NCBI GenBank assembly: GCA_046496815.1
Contig: JAWOGN010000269.1
Location: forward strand, 1-29,534
DNA: 29,534 nt
Direction: 5' to 3'
From: JAWOGN01 sp046496815
GTDB lineage: Bacteria; Desulfobacterota; DSM-4660; Desulfatiglandales; Desulfatiglandaceae
In this document: positions 15,271 through 23,509 of the stretch, one piece after another
Position numbering within the stretch: position 1 is the stretch's first letter
Layout: the number at the start of each line of letters is the position of its first letter
Notes under the pieces: generated by a model
Told to the model about the DNA's origin: nothing
The model's input: only the letters and a program-made list of their open reading frames with translations
Databases searched by the model: none
Translations under genes and position numbers: made by a program

Positions 15271-15691
15271 GACCCTCAGCGTGTAAAGGCTTTAAAAACT
15301 TGGCGTGGAGCCTGAAAAAATCAACACGATCGCAGTCGGCAACGCTCTCATACCAGGCATTCGGCTCCAACTTGTCGTATCTGTATTCATTCTCCCGATG
15401 AAATCTTTGTTCTCAATTCCGATTGATCTTTCTAATATTATTTTGCTAAAATGATTTATATTTAGCTGATTGTCTCGACTTCGAATTGCATCGGTTATTT
15501 CCTTCAGAAAGTGCCCTCCGAACATATTTTTTCCGCCCTGGCGGCCGGCATCAATGCTTTCGGGACTCCACCCCGCTAAAAAACGGGGCTTCTGAAGAGG
15601 AATCCGCTGCGGACATGAAACCCATTATGAAAACAGAAGCAATAAACGTGCGGACACAAAACCAGTGAACATCAGACGGAGGGCGAGTGCT
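15271..15691. other. 421-bp intergenic stretch with an unresolved minus-strand frame
   Basis: A minus-strand frame is open from 15624 to the stop at 15292 with a possible ATG at 15525 (MFGGHFLKE) and a GGCGGA before it, but codons upstream of that ATG (FLAGWSPESIDAGRQGGKN) look equally coding and the frame has no start there. A perfect hairpin, CCCCG at 15571-15575 and CGGGG at 15584-15588, and TGGAGCC/GGCTCCA at 15306-15312 and 15362-15368, lie inside. It could be a gene remnant or a structured repeat. No promoter for the OmpA gene was recognised. Confidence 0.4.
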
Positions 15692-16504
15692 TTGAAAAGC
15701 ATCCGATTCGTTCCCGTGGCCACAGTCCTATCCGTTTTTTTGGGCTGTGTCACCTCACCTCAGGTATCTCAAGATGCTTATTTGACCAATCAGGGACTCA
15801 AGCAGCTCGCAGAAGGCAATTATGTGCAAGCCGAAGCAAACTTGCTGGTTGCATTGGACCTTAATCCAACCAACCCCCATGCCTTACTCTACCTGGGAGA
15901 TGTTTACCGAAACACGGGAAGCATCGAAAAAGCACGCCGGATGTACCTAAAGGTAATCGATCTCGATCCGGATCAAAATGCTTCACACGGCGGCGAAAAA
16001 GTCTCGGGGCGAAAAGCATGCTTCGATACGGCCAAAAGAAATTTGGAGAATCTGGACGCAACCCGGAATGAAAGCAGCATTCCTAAGGATTCGGATCGCG
16101 ATGGCGTAGCCGATGACAAGGACAAATGCCCCCATACGCCCGAAGGGGCCACTGTCAATGACCTGGGATGCTGGGTGCTCAAGGGCGTGTTATTCGCCCC
16201 GGGACAGTGGGCAATCGATTCCCGGGTGCACCCCGCGCTCAACGAGGTGGTGGCTATTTTAGAAAAAACCCCCCGGTTGAAATTGGAGATACAGGGACAT
16301 ACGGACAATCAAGGTTCGGTAAAACACAACCAGTGGCTTTCCGAGATGCGGGCCAGGGTGATCCGAGGATATCTGGTCAAGAAAGGAATCGAAGGAGGGC
16401 GACTCACATGGGCGGGATATGGATCTTCAAAACCGGTAGCACCGAACGATACCCCCGAAGGCAGAGCCCAAAATCGGAGGGTGGAGTTAACGCCGATTCG
16501 TTAA
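15692..16504 (+). CDS. OmpA-family lipoprotein with TPR and thrombospondin type 3-like segments
   Basis: A 270-residue exported lipoprotein. The signal peptide ends in a lipobox (VFLGC, Cys19), so it is probably anchored in the outer membrane. Two TPR-like units follow (about 34-67 and 68-101), then an acidic calcium-binding-type repeat DSDRDGVADDKDKCP (133-147), and an OmpA/MotB peptidoglycan-binding domain (about 163-270) with the signature GHTDNQGS and NRRVEL. Such proteins tie the outer membrane to the wall; the TPR part suggests a protein partner. I chose the TTG at 15692 because GGAGG lies eight bases upstream and it gives a compact signal peptide; an in-frame GTG at 15665 would add nine basic residues and has no such site. 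Confidence 0.9.
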   Translation: MKSIRFVPVATVLSVFLGCVTSPQVSQDAYLTNQGLKQLAEGNYVQAEANLLVALDLNPTNPHALLYLGDVYRNTGSIEKARRMYLKVIDLDPDQNASHGGEKVSGRKACFDTAKRNLENLDATRNESSIPKDSDRDGVADDKDKCPHTPEGATVNDLGCWVLKGVLFAPGQWAIDSRVHPALNEVVAILEKTPRLKLEIQGHTDNQGSVKHNQWLSEMRARVIRGYLVKKGIEGGRLTWAGYGSSKPVAPNDTPEGRAQNRRVELTPIR

Positions 16505-16512
16505 GGAGCCCT

Positions 16513-16534
16513 GAAGGTTTCTTAAGAGACTTTC
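16513..16534. terminator. Hairpin between convergent genes
   Basis: GAAGGTTTC and GAGACTTTC pair over nine positions (two G-U) around a TTAA loop, between the end of the OmpA gene and the end of the minus-strand gene. There is no clear T-tract, so its strength as a terminator is doubtful. Confidence 0.35.
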
Positions 16535-17219
16535 AAACTTCATCACGCTGAGGAAGGAGTGAAAAGGACCTGCCCTCGTTGACCCGTGTACAGATTAGCT
16601 TGTATTTTTCTAAACTATCAAAGCTATAGCCATCCTGATTTTCCCAAATGCACCTCACAGAAACAACGATTCCTTCATTACCCTTACTGCAAACATCGGT
16701 CTCTAAATCAAGTGTCCCGCCCGTTACCTTTAACTCATGCGCCGTCTCACCGGCTTTCAGTTCGCCTATTTTGGCCCGCGATGTCGTCGGATAAAAACTC
16801 AGAGTTGTTTGTTCGCCCTCGTACGTCTCCTTTTGTCGCCTAAGATTGTCCTCATACGCACAGAGCCACTCGCCAATCCAATCTTTCCGGCCATATTGAA
16901 GGTCTATGGCAATGTTATATGCATCAAAACCGCTGTAATTGACAACGTTGAAAAGCGTGTCGACACTATTCCTTTCAGGACGCTCAATGAGTCCAACGGG
17001 CTTCACCTGAATAAGAGGCTTTATTTGTCCGTGAAACACCCTATCGGCTCTGTGGATGGATCGTCTCGCATAGTACAAACTGGCAACAGCCACCGTCATG
17101 AAAGCGAAATTCATCCAGTCTCTCAACTCAAAGCTAAAATCGGTGATGGGAAACGTGCTTAATAAGACGAGGACCACAAGTGACACCAACAATACGGTTA
17201 AGAGAAATCCCTGTGGCAT
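16533..17219 (-). CDS. Hypothetical membrane protein with two N-terminal TM segments
   Basis: A 228-residue protein with a very hydrophobic first segment (about 4-24, LLTVLLVSLVVLVLLSTF) and a second (about 36-52, MNFAFMTVAVASLYYARR), followed by a soluble domain of about 170 residues. The soluble part begins IKPLIQVKPVG, has a predicted beta-rich character (VDTLFNVVNYSGFDAYNIAIDLQYG), and ends with a strand-rich region (GIVVSVRCIWENQDGYSF). This resembles small proteins often left unnamed, where two helices carry an immunoglobulin-like soluble domain; I do not recognise a family. With both helices crossing the membrane the domain would lie in the cytoplasm. The start has AGGAG six bases upstream. 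It has no operon partners. Confidence 0.75.
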   Translation of the reverse strand: MPQGFLLTVLLVSLVVLVLLSTFPITDFSFELRDWMNFAFMTVAVASLYYARRSIHRADRVFHGQIKPLIQVKPVGLIERPERNSVDTLFNVVNYSGFDAYNIAIDLQYGRKDWIGEWLCAYEDNLRRQKETYEGEQTTLSFYPTTSRAKIGELKAGETAHELKVTGGTLDLETDVCSKGNEGIVVSVRCIWENQDGYSFDSLEKYKLICTRVNEGRSFSLLPQRDEV

Positions 17220-17724
17220 CAGTACTCCTCACCGAATCTTCGCGGGAGTTTGAGGTTTCTTGATCGAGCGATACCGACTGCAGGTTTATTTCTAAGAAAT
17301 ATTATTGATGGGCTCGTAAAAAGTCGGGAATCACCGTTTTCGGTCATTCCGGTCATGCATCGAGCGCGGGATAGACCGCAGCTGGAATCCGGTCTTTCCA
17401 GTCGGTTGAAGTGGGCATGGACTCCGGTCAAAGATCCCGTGTTCATCGGGGGTTTCACCGGAGTAACGATTTTTTGTGAGACTACCATTATTGTGATTGC
17501 CGCAATCTAAAAACGAGCACTGATTTGCTTTCTTATAAGAACACCCTTCCGCAGCTCAACGTCCAAAAAGCGGCTTGCGCTTTGGTCAGGGTCCTATTTA
17601 AGGCGATGACGGTATTTTCCTTAATTTTATACCTCTTTTTCCGCAAAATGTCCATATTTTACGAGTGATTAATTTTCGGTGAGATCCATATGCTCGTGGG
17701 GGGTGTGCAGTTTAGAAGCAAAAA
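17220..17724. other. Intergenic region with a degenerate mobile-type repeat
   Basis: No gene is supported between the membrane protein and the rhodanese gene. Positions 17304-17490 carry the inverted-repeat element listed separately; the remaining 230 bases up to the rhodanese stop are AT-rich and show no clear terminator or RNA. Confidence 0.5.
17304..17490. repeat. MITE-like element with imperfect terminal inverted repeats
   Basis: The left end, ATTGATGGGCTCGTAAAAAG, is an imperfect inverted copy of the right end, ACGATTTTTTGTGAGACTAC. Inside lie CATTCCGG (17345-17352) and GGAATCCGG (17384-17392) in inverted arrangement, and a CCCGTGTTCATCGGG hairpin (about 17436-17450). The end sequence GCTCGTAAAAAGTC and the internal GTCATTCCGG are features I remember from abundant intergenic repeats in deltaproteobacteria, so this is probably an old copy; its divergence between arms suggests it is no longer mobile. 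Confidence 0.6.
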
Positions 17725-18282
17725 TTATCGGACAGCTTCATAAGCCGACGGGGCAAGGTCCCATTTCCTGCCGTAAACATGCACCCTGTTCACCGGCTTG
17801 CCCTCCTTATAAACCTTCCCGCCGGCATGGAGCCAGGCCAGTATACCGCCGCGCAAGTTTCGCATGTTAATCCCTTTCTTTTTCAGTTTTTGGGCCAACT
17901 TACCGCTTCTATAGCTGATGGTGCAGTACCCGATGACGCGGTAATGGGCGTAGGCAGTCAAATTTTCCAAAAACGCTTTATCCGTGATAGCCCCCGGCAG
18001 CATGGATACCTCCTGCTCTTCCGGCTTGCGTACATCCACGAAGATGACCCGCCCCTCCTCCAAAAATCCCAGTGCTTGCTCTGCTGAGATATCTGAAACT
18101 TCGGAAAAGGATTTCCTGTATTTGGCATACATGGAATCGATCTTTGACAGTTTGGCCGAATCGTTCAAGAATTCATCCTGACCCGTTGCCTCGGCAAGAA
18201 AAGCACTGAGCACCACTGGGAACAGCAATAATACAATTGTAAAGTTCGTTTTTGCGCACAATCTTTTTTTCAAAGCAACCAC
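17725..18282 (-). CDS. Exported rhodanese-domain protein
   Basis: A 185-residue protein with a signal peptide (basic KKRLCAKTN, hydrophobic core 15-30, cleavage near 33-34) and one rhodanese domain (about 62-155): VIFVDVRKPEEQEVSMLPGA and the active-site loop CTISYRS with Cys120 and Arg125. Rhodaneses carry sulfur as a cysteine persulfide and move it to acceptors; the loop is intact so catalysis is possible. Location is periplasmic, if the signal is cut. The short C-terminal extension holds a VNRVHVYGRKWD segment. The start codon is uncertain: I use the GTG at 18282, but a TTG four codons later is also possible. It lies 100 bases after the radical SAM gene and probably has its own promoter. 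Confidence 0.9.
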   Translation of the reverse strand: MVALKKRLCAKTNFTIVLLLFPVVLSAFLAEATGQDEFLNDSAKLSKIDSMYAKYRKSFSEVSDISAEQALGFLEEGRVIFVDVRKPEEQEVSMLPGAITDKAFLENLTAYAHYRVIGYCTISYRSGKLAQKLKKKGINMRNLRGGILAWLHAGGKVYKEGKPVNRVHVYGRKWDLAPSAYEAVR

Positions 18283-18382
18283 TATTCTCAGGATTCTTTG
18301 TAACTTAGTTTAAACATACAGATAGTGCTAACCTTAATTATTCAAAATCGCATTTTCAAGTCTGTTTCTTAAATGTATGAAG

Positions 18383-20140
18383 TCACTGTTTCCACTCGAT
18401 GCACACCCCGCAGCGATAGCATTTGCCGACATGACAGCACTCCGATTCTTCCCCTTTCAGAGCCAGGGTGTGCTCCTCTTTTAAATGCTTTTTTGAGATT
18501 CCATGATCGATGAAATCCCATGGCAAAATTTCATCAAAACCTTTTGGGCGGTAGACAAAAAAATCAGGGTTTACACGGGAGGACCGCAGCACTTTTGCCC
18601 AATCCCCCTTAAACCTATGGGCCATAGCCAGGATTGAACCCACCCGCCGATCCCCCAATGCCAGCAGGGCTTGAATGTAAGCCCATTTGGGACGGTCCGT
18701 ATTGACCCTGATACCTCCCGCCTTGGTCAGCGCTTTGGTTAGCAATTTCTGCTTCTCTTTGAGGCAGGAGACTTGTTCCAGACCACACCATTGAAAGGGC
18801 GTGAAGGGTTTGGGAACAAAACAGTTCACACTCAACCTTATTTGGCCGATGCTGCCTCGAGATGCGGAAACGCCGACCATGCTTTCTTTTATGGTTTTAG
18901 CGAGCTCAATGATCCCTACCACATCACTTCGGGTCTCCGTTGGGAGTCCGATAAGAAAATAAAGCCGGATGTCGAAATCTTTTGTCCGGGCAATTCGTTT
19001 CACTGTTGTTAGGATCTGCGCTTCTGTAAGATGCTTGTTTATGACTTTTCGGAGTCTCTCAGAACCTCCCTCCGGCGCAATTGCAATCGTTCTTTGCGCT
19101 GCCGCTTTCAGATGGTCTATCAGCACTTGGCTGAGGCTGTCCGCCCTTAAGGAGGAAACTGAAAAACGCCCGCCCTTTTGCAAAATCAAAGCGGTGATGG
19201 TTTCGATCCCTTGCACATCCGACACCGCAGGACTCAGCAACCCCGCCTGTTCACCCCGAAACAGGGTCCGGTCGACCGCGGCCCGAAGATCCGCTTCCGA
19301 ATGGACTCTCGGCGGACGATATACATATCCCGCGGCACAGAACCGGCAGGACCTCCCGCATCCACGCCCCAGCTCAATGAGAACTTTATCGCCAAACACC
19401 GTATCGGGAGTCTTAATCGAGGACACCGCCACCGGGAGCTTCCTCGATGGTTGACGAGCCACCTTTACTTTCGCAGGTATTCCACTTTCTTTCGGCAAGA
19501 AAGACTTGAGTGTTCCATCGGCGCCGTATTTCGGTTCATAAAAGGCCGGCACATAAAGCGTTGTCATATTTCCGGCAAGCTGCCTGGCAATCTCTCTCCG
19601 GTTGGAGCCCCTTGTATTAAACATCAAAAAATGATCTATAAATTCATTCAGATTCGCCTCAGCCTCACCCATCAGAAAAAAATCAATAAATGGTGCGATT
19701 GGCTCGGGATTTAAGAACGTCGCAACGCCTCCAGCCATGACGAATGGGGAGGCATCCGATCTTTCCTCTGAGTAGAGCGGAATTCTACCCATTTCCAGGA
19801 TGTTCAGGATATTGGGATAGTCATTTTCAAAGGAGAGAGAAAACGCGATGAGTTCAAATTGCTGAAGGGGCGTTTGGGATTCCAAAGAAACGAGCGTCCT
19901 TCCCGACTGAAGGTAGAGGGACATTTCTTGGCCGTCAGGCAGGAAAAGACGCTCCGCAACGACATCGTGTCTGCTGTTTAAAAGATGGTAAACGACCTGG
20001 AAGCCTAAATTTGACATGCCCAAGCGGTAGCAGTTGGGATAGGCAAGCCCGATGGACAGCTTGCCGCCCCAGTCTTTTATAACTGCCCCCTCTTCCTTGG
20101 CTAAGCGGTTTCGATAAAGGGAAACAACATCACGGGGCAC
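18383..20140 (-). CDS. Radical SAM protein, TIGR03960-like, encoded behind ftsZ
   Basis: A 585-residue radical SAM enzyme. The N-terminal 170 residues form a B12-binding-like region (LAYPNCYRLGMSNLGFQVVYHLLNSR and VMAGGVATFLNPEPIAPFIDFFLMGEAE). The Fe-S cluster ligands are Cys261, Cys265 and Cys268 in GRGCGRSCRFC, spaced CxxxCxxC as in canonical radical SAM proteins. A further C-terminal cluster of six cysteines (568-580: CC-H-x3-C-x2-C-x2-C) could hold another Fe-S cluster or zinc. The domain order is that of TIGR03960, but the C-terminal TIGR03936-like part often fused there is absent. The start is a GTG 26 bases after ftsZ, with GGAAGG upstream. The family's substrate is unknown to me. Confidence 0.88.
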   Translation of the reverse strand: MPRDVVSLYRNRLAKEEGAVIKDWGGKLSIGLAYPNCYRLGMSNLGFQVVYHLLNSRHDVVAERLFLPDGQEMSLYLQSGRTLVSLESQTPLQQFELIAFSLSFENDYPNILNILEMGRIPLYSEERSDASPFVMAGGVATFLNPEPIAPFIDFFLMGEAEANLNEFIDHFLMFNTRGSNRREIARQLAGNMTTLYVPAFYEPKYGADGTLKSFLPKESGIPAKVKVARQPSRKLPVAVSSIKTPDTVFGDKVLIELGRGCGRSCRFCAAGYVYRPPRVHSEADLRAAVDRTLFRGEQAGLLSPAVSDVQGIETITALILQKGGRFSVSSLRADSLSQVLIDHLKAAAQRTIAIAPEGGSERLRKVINKHLTEAQILTTVKRIARTKDFDIRLYFLIGLPTETRSDVVGIIELAKTIKESMVGVSASRGSIGQIRLSVNCFVPKPFTPFQWCGLEQVSCLKEKQKLLTKALTKAGGIRVNTDRPKWAYIQALLALGDRRVGSILAMAHRFKGDWAKVLRSSRVNPDFFVYRPKGFDEILPWDFIDHGISKKHLKEEHTLALKGEESECCHVGKCYRCGVCIEWKQ

Positions 20141-20166
20141 GTCTATTTCTGCCTTCCGGGCAATGG

Positions 20167-21399
20167 TCAGTCGGCTTTTGTCCTCAGAAAAGTAGGATAA
20201 TCCAAATTATCTTTGAGTTGGAATTTACCAAGGACACCTTTCCTACTTTCGTTGGCTTCACTCTCCTCAGCACCTGTTGGCAGCCCTCTACTCTTTCTTT
20301 GAAACGTGGGGGTATCGAGGCTCTCTCCATTCATTTTGACAGTCCAGGTTTCTTCAGCCTCATCAGGGGTCACATCTCTAATCTTAACCACGTTGCTGTA
20401 GTCAGGTGTGTAGCTTTCCTTGTAGCTGCGGCTGATCTCCCCCTCTATGCCGGTTGCAATAACTGTGATCTGGACTTCATCATCCAGTGAATCGTCAAAA
20501 ACCACACCCCAGAATATTTCCGCGTCAGAGCTTACTTCGCCCTTTATGTAGTTGGAGGCGTCATCAATTTCATCCATGGTCATGTTGGAAGGGCCGGTTA
20601 TGTTCATGAGAAGCCCCTTAGCGCCCCCGATGGAAATATCTTCCAGCAACGGACTGTTGATCGCCATCTGAGCTGCTTCTGTCGCCCTATTTTCTCCGCT
20701 TGCATTTCCCATTCCCATGATGGCGGTACCCATCTGCTCCATCACCCTTTTGATGTCTGCAAAGTCCAAATTAATGAATCCGTTGCTTATGATCAATTCT
20801 GAAATCCCTTTGACCGCTTGGAGAAGCACCTCATCGGCTCGTGCAATCAAATCCCTGAAAGAAGTCTCTTTGCTGCCCAATGACTTAAGGCGCTCATTCG
20901 GGATAACGATGAGACTGTCTACCTCCTGCTTAAGATTCTCAATCCCTTCCAGCGCCCTTTTCATTCGCTTTTCGCCCTCGAAATTAAAAGGCTTTGTAAC
21001 GACGGCGACCGTCAAGGCGCCGCTTTCTCTGCATTCCTTTGCGGCCACGGGTGACGCACCCGTTCCCGTTCCGCCTCCCATTCCCGCCGTGATAAACACC
21101 ATGTCGGAGTTTTCCACCGACTCCCTCACTTCGTTAATGCTCTCCTCGCAGGACAGCTTTCCGATATCGGGATCGGCACCGGCACCGAGGCCCATGGTAA
21201 CGGAAGGGCCGAGTTGGATTTTATAGGAACATGCGGATCTGTCAAGATCTTGGCAATCCGTGTTCGCTACAATAAAATCCACTCCCCTTAGGTTCGATGA
21301 AATCATGTTGTTGATGGCATTACCCCCTGCCCCCCCGATACCCACGACTTTGATCTTAGCATTGTATCTCTCTTTCTGATCCACAAATTCAAACTTCAT
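20167..21399 (-). CDS. ftsZ: Cell division protein FtsZ
   Basis: The tubulin-like GTPase that forms the division ring. The 410 residues start MKFEFVDQ with GGAGGG six bases upstream; an earlier in-frame start at 21432 inside ftsA is unlikely. The GTP-binding loop GGAGGNAINNM (22-32) and the tubulin signature GGGTGTGASP (108-117) are intact, as is NTDCQDL. The domain ends near 320, followed by a variable linker and the conserved C-terminal tail YPTFLR (about 401-406), which binds FtsA and other partners. It lies 22 bases after ftsA. Confidence 0.98.
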   Translation of the reverse strand: MKFEFVDQKERYNAKIKVVGIGGAGGNAINNMISSNLRGVDFIVANTDCQDLDRSACSYKIQLGPSVTMGLGAGADPDIGKLSCEESINEVRESVENSDMVFITAGMGGGTGTGASPVAAKECRESGALTVAVVTKPFNFEGEKRMKRALEGIENLKQEVDSLIVIPNERLKSLGSKETSFRDLIARADEVLLQAVKGISELIISNGFINLDFADIKRVMEQMGTAIMGMGNASGENRATEAAQMAINSPLLEDISIGGAKGLLMNITGPSNMTMDEIDDASNYIKGEVSSDAEIFWGVVFDDSLDDEVQITVIATGIEGEISRSYKESYTPDYSNVVKIRDVTPDEAEETWTVKMNGESLDTPTFQRKSRGLPTGAEESEANESRKGVLGKFQLKDNLDYPTFLRTKAD

Positions 21400-21421
21400 A
21401 GCGTCCCTCCCATTTGTTTTA

Positions 21422-22645
21422 TTAAATAACATCTTTAAACCATCTTTTCATTCTGCCCATGACACGATTAAAAATATTTGTGTCTCTTATCCGAAACTTC
21501 TTTGCTTTCTTGCCACCCCTGGCTCCATAGAGGACAAGACCGACTGCTGTCGCATACATCGGTTTGTTGACGATTTCTACCAGACCGCTCATCCCTTGAG
21601 GATATCCGACGCGAGCCGGCGTGTTGAATACCTGCTCGGCCAGCTCCGTAATGCCGGCAAGTTCTGCTGACCCGCCGGTGACGACCACACCCGCGCTAAT
21701 ACTGCCTTCATGTCCCGAACGAACCATTTCATTGTAGATGAGAGAAAAAATTTCTTCGACGCGCGGCTCCAGAATCTCTCCCAGAATCTGTCGTGAAAGC
21801 ACTCTTGGCTTCCTTCCTCCTACGCCGGGAACCTCAATGGTCTCATTTCTACCTATCATGGAGGAAAGTCCACATCCGTATCTGATTTTAATTTTCTCCG
21901 CCTCCAGTTTGGGTGTTCTGAGACCGATGGCAATATCATAGGTCAGGTTATCTCCTCCTAAAGGCAGAACCGACGTATGCTTGATGGAGCCCTTTGAGAA
22001 CACTGCCATATCGGTCGTCCCGCCTCCGAAGTCGATAATCGCCACTCCAAGATTGCGCTCCTCCTTGGAAAGCACCGCCTCACTCGAAGCCAAAGGCTGG
22101 AGAATAATATCGCAGACATCCAATCCGGCGCGATTTGCACACTTGATAATGTTTTGTGCCGAGGTGACGGCACCGGTTACGATGTGAACCTTCGCCTCCA
22201 GGCGCACACCGGACATGCCTAAGGGGTTCGAAATCCCGTCTTGTTCATCTACGATGAACTCTTGAACCAAGGTGTGAATTACTTCACGATCCATGGGAAT
22301 GGCCACCGCACTGGCAGCCTCAATCACACGATCAACATCTTTTTTCGTCACCTCCTTTTCCTTTAATGCGATGACCCCGTGGCTGTTGAAGCCTTTAATA
22401 TGACCGCCGGCAATGCCGGCGTAAACAGCGCTGATCTCGCAACCGGCCATTGTCTCCGCTTCCTCCACTGCTTCCTTTATGGAGTTGACGGTATGTTCAA
22501 TATTGATGACCACCCCCTTTCTTAGACCTTCTGACGGATGACTTCCCATGCCGATGATCTCGACGCCATCGGGACGCGCTTCCCCTACGACTGCACAGAC
22601 CTTCGTGGTTCCGATATCCAAACCAACAATAATTTGTCCTGACAT
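21422..22645 (-). CDS. ftsA: Cell division protein FtsA
   Basis: The actin-like ATPase that tethers FtsZ to the inner membrane. The 407 residues carry the actin-fold phosphate motifs GLDIGTTKVCAVVG (8-21) and IIDFGGGTTDMAVF and the adenosine motif VVTGGSAELAGI, the SHS2 inset (1C domain) in between, and a C-terminal amphipathic membrane-targeting helix (RVMGRMKRWFKDVI, last 14 residues). All expected features are present and the length is slightly below E. coli FtsA (420). GAGG lies about ten bases before the ATG. It follows ftsQ by 40 bases. Confidence 0.98.
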   Translation of the reverse strand: MSGQIIVGLDIGTTKVCAVVGEARPDGVEIIGMGSHPSEGLRKGVVINIEHTVNSIKEAVEEAETMAGCEISAVYAGIAGGHIKGFNSHGVIALKEKEVTKKDVDRVIEAASAVAIPMDREVIHTLVQEFIVDEQDGISNPLGMSGVRLEAKVHIVTGAVTSAQNIIKCANRAGLDVCDIILQPLASSEAVLSKEERNLGVAIIDFGGGTTDMAVFSKGSIKHTSVLPLGGDNLTYDIAIGLRTPKLEAEKIKIRYGCGLSSMIGRNETIEVPGVGGRKPRVLSRQILGEILEPRVEEIFSLIYNEMVRSGHEGSISAGVVVTGGSAELAGITELAEQVFNTPARVGYPQGMSGLVEIVNKPMYATAVGLVLYGARGGKKAKKFRIRDTNIFNRVMGRMKRWFKDVI

Positions 22646-22685
22646 TTCGTTTTTACCTCAACGCCTCTCACCGCTGCTGAAAGCC

Positions 22686-23507
22686 TTAACCATTCTTGAA
22701 GGAAACCACCGCCCCATCGACCCGATTTAGATCGATGCGGGTTACTTCATCCATCCGGCCCGTTTGGGCCAAATGCTTCGCCACCTTTTTCAGTTTTTCA
22801 ATCCTTCTGGCTGGATTCTCGGACCGTATCTTGATCTCAGCTGAAAGGCGGTTAAAATAAAGAGACATGCCGGTCCCCTCCTGGACGTGAATTTCCGAAA
22901 GCTCACCCAACGACCATGATCCTTCTTCGGCTCTGAGAATTCTCATTACGCCGGCAGCCTGTTTGAGCTGTTTCCGGATCTCGGATCCCTGATTGGAAGC
23001 GCCTGTAATTACGGGAAAATCTATGTCTTCTGAGTCCTCAACTTCCTTGAAAACATCTCCCCATCCATTCATGTAGTAAATCTTGTTCTCCATCAAAACC
23101 AAGGCCCATGCATTTTCCTTCTCAGCCCGTACAATCAGAGTATTCGGAAAACGCCTCTCCAGTTTCACCGATCGCACCCAAGGGTGCTTTTTCATTTTTT
23201 CTCTGACAGCATTCAGATTGAGTGACAACAGGCTCAATTCAGAGTTTAGACCGGCTGTTTGAATGAGTTCCTTTCGCATGGCGGCGTCCACGCCTTCCAT
23301 TTCCACCGTCTCCAATTTTAGATAAGGAGATACGGTCAAATAATGGTAGAAAATCAAAAAAACCGCGCTGATCCCCGCCACGACGGCAAATAACAAGAAG
23401 ATCTTCAGGATGCCCCCTCCCAGATGTCTCATTACACGGAATAAGGCAACGACCTTCTTCTTTTTTCGTTTACTCGGCGAGTTCTTGACCGCAAATCGAC
23501 GTTTCAT
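22686..23507 (-). CDS. ftsQ: Cell division protein FtsQ/DivIB
   Basis: A bitopic divisome protein of 273 residues: a very basic cytoplasmic N terminus (KRKKKK, 13-18), one membrane segment (about 33-56), a POTRA domain (62-132, beginning PYLKLETVEMEGVDA, ending VRAEKENAWAL) and a beta domain. FtsQ links early and late divisome parts (FtsBL) in the periplasm. The ATG is two bases after the murB stop, with GGTAGG six bases before it. The gene normally placed between murB and ftsQ in E. coli, ddlB, is missing here. Confidence 0.95.
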   Translation of the reverse strand: MKRRFAVKNSPSKRKKKKVVALFRVMRHLGGGILKIFLLFAVVAGISAVFLIFYHYLTVSPYLKLETVEMEGVDAAMRKELIQTAGLNSELSLLSLNLNAVREKMKKHPWVRSVKLERRFPNTLIVRAEKENAWALVLMENKIYYMNGWGDVFKEVEDSEDIDFPVITGASNQGSEIRKQLKQAAGVMRILRAEEGSWSLGELSEIHVQEGTGMSLYFNRLSAEIKIRSENPARRIEKLKKVAKHLAQTGRMDEVTRIDLNRVDGAVVSFKNG

Positions 23508-23509
23508 TT

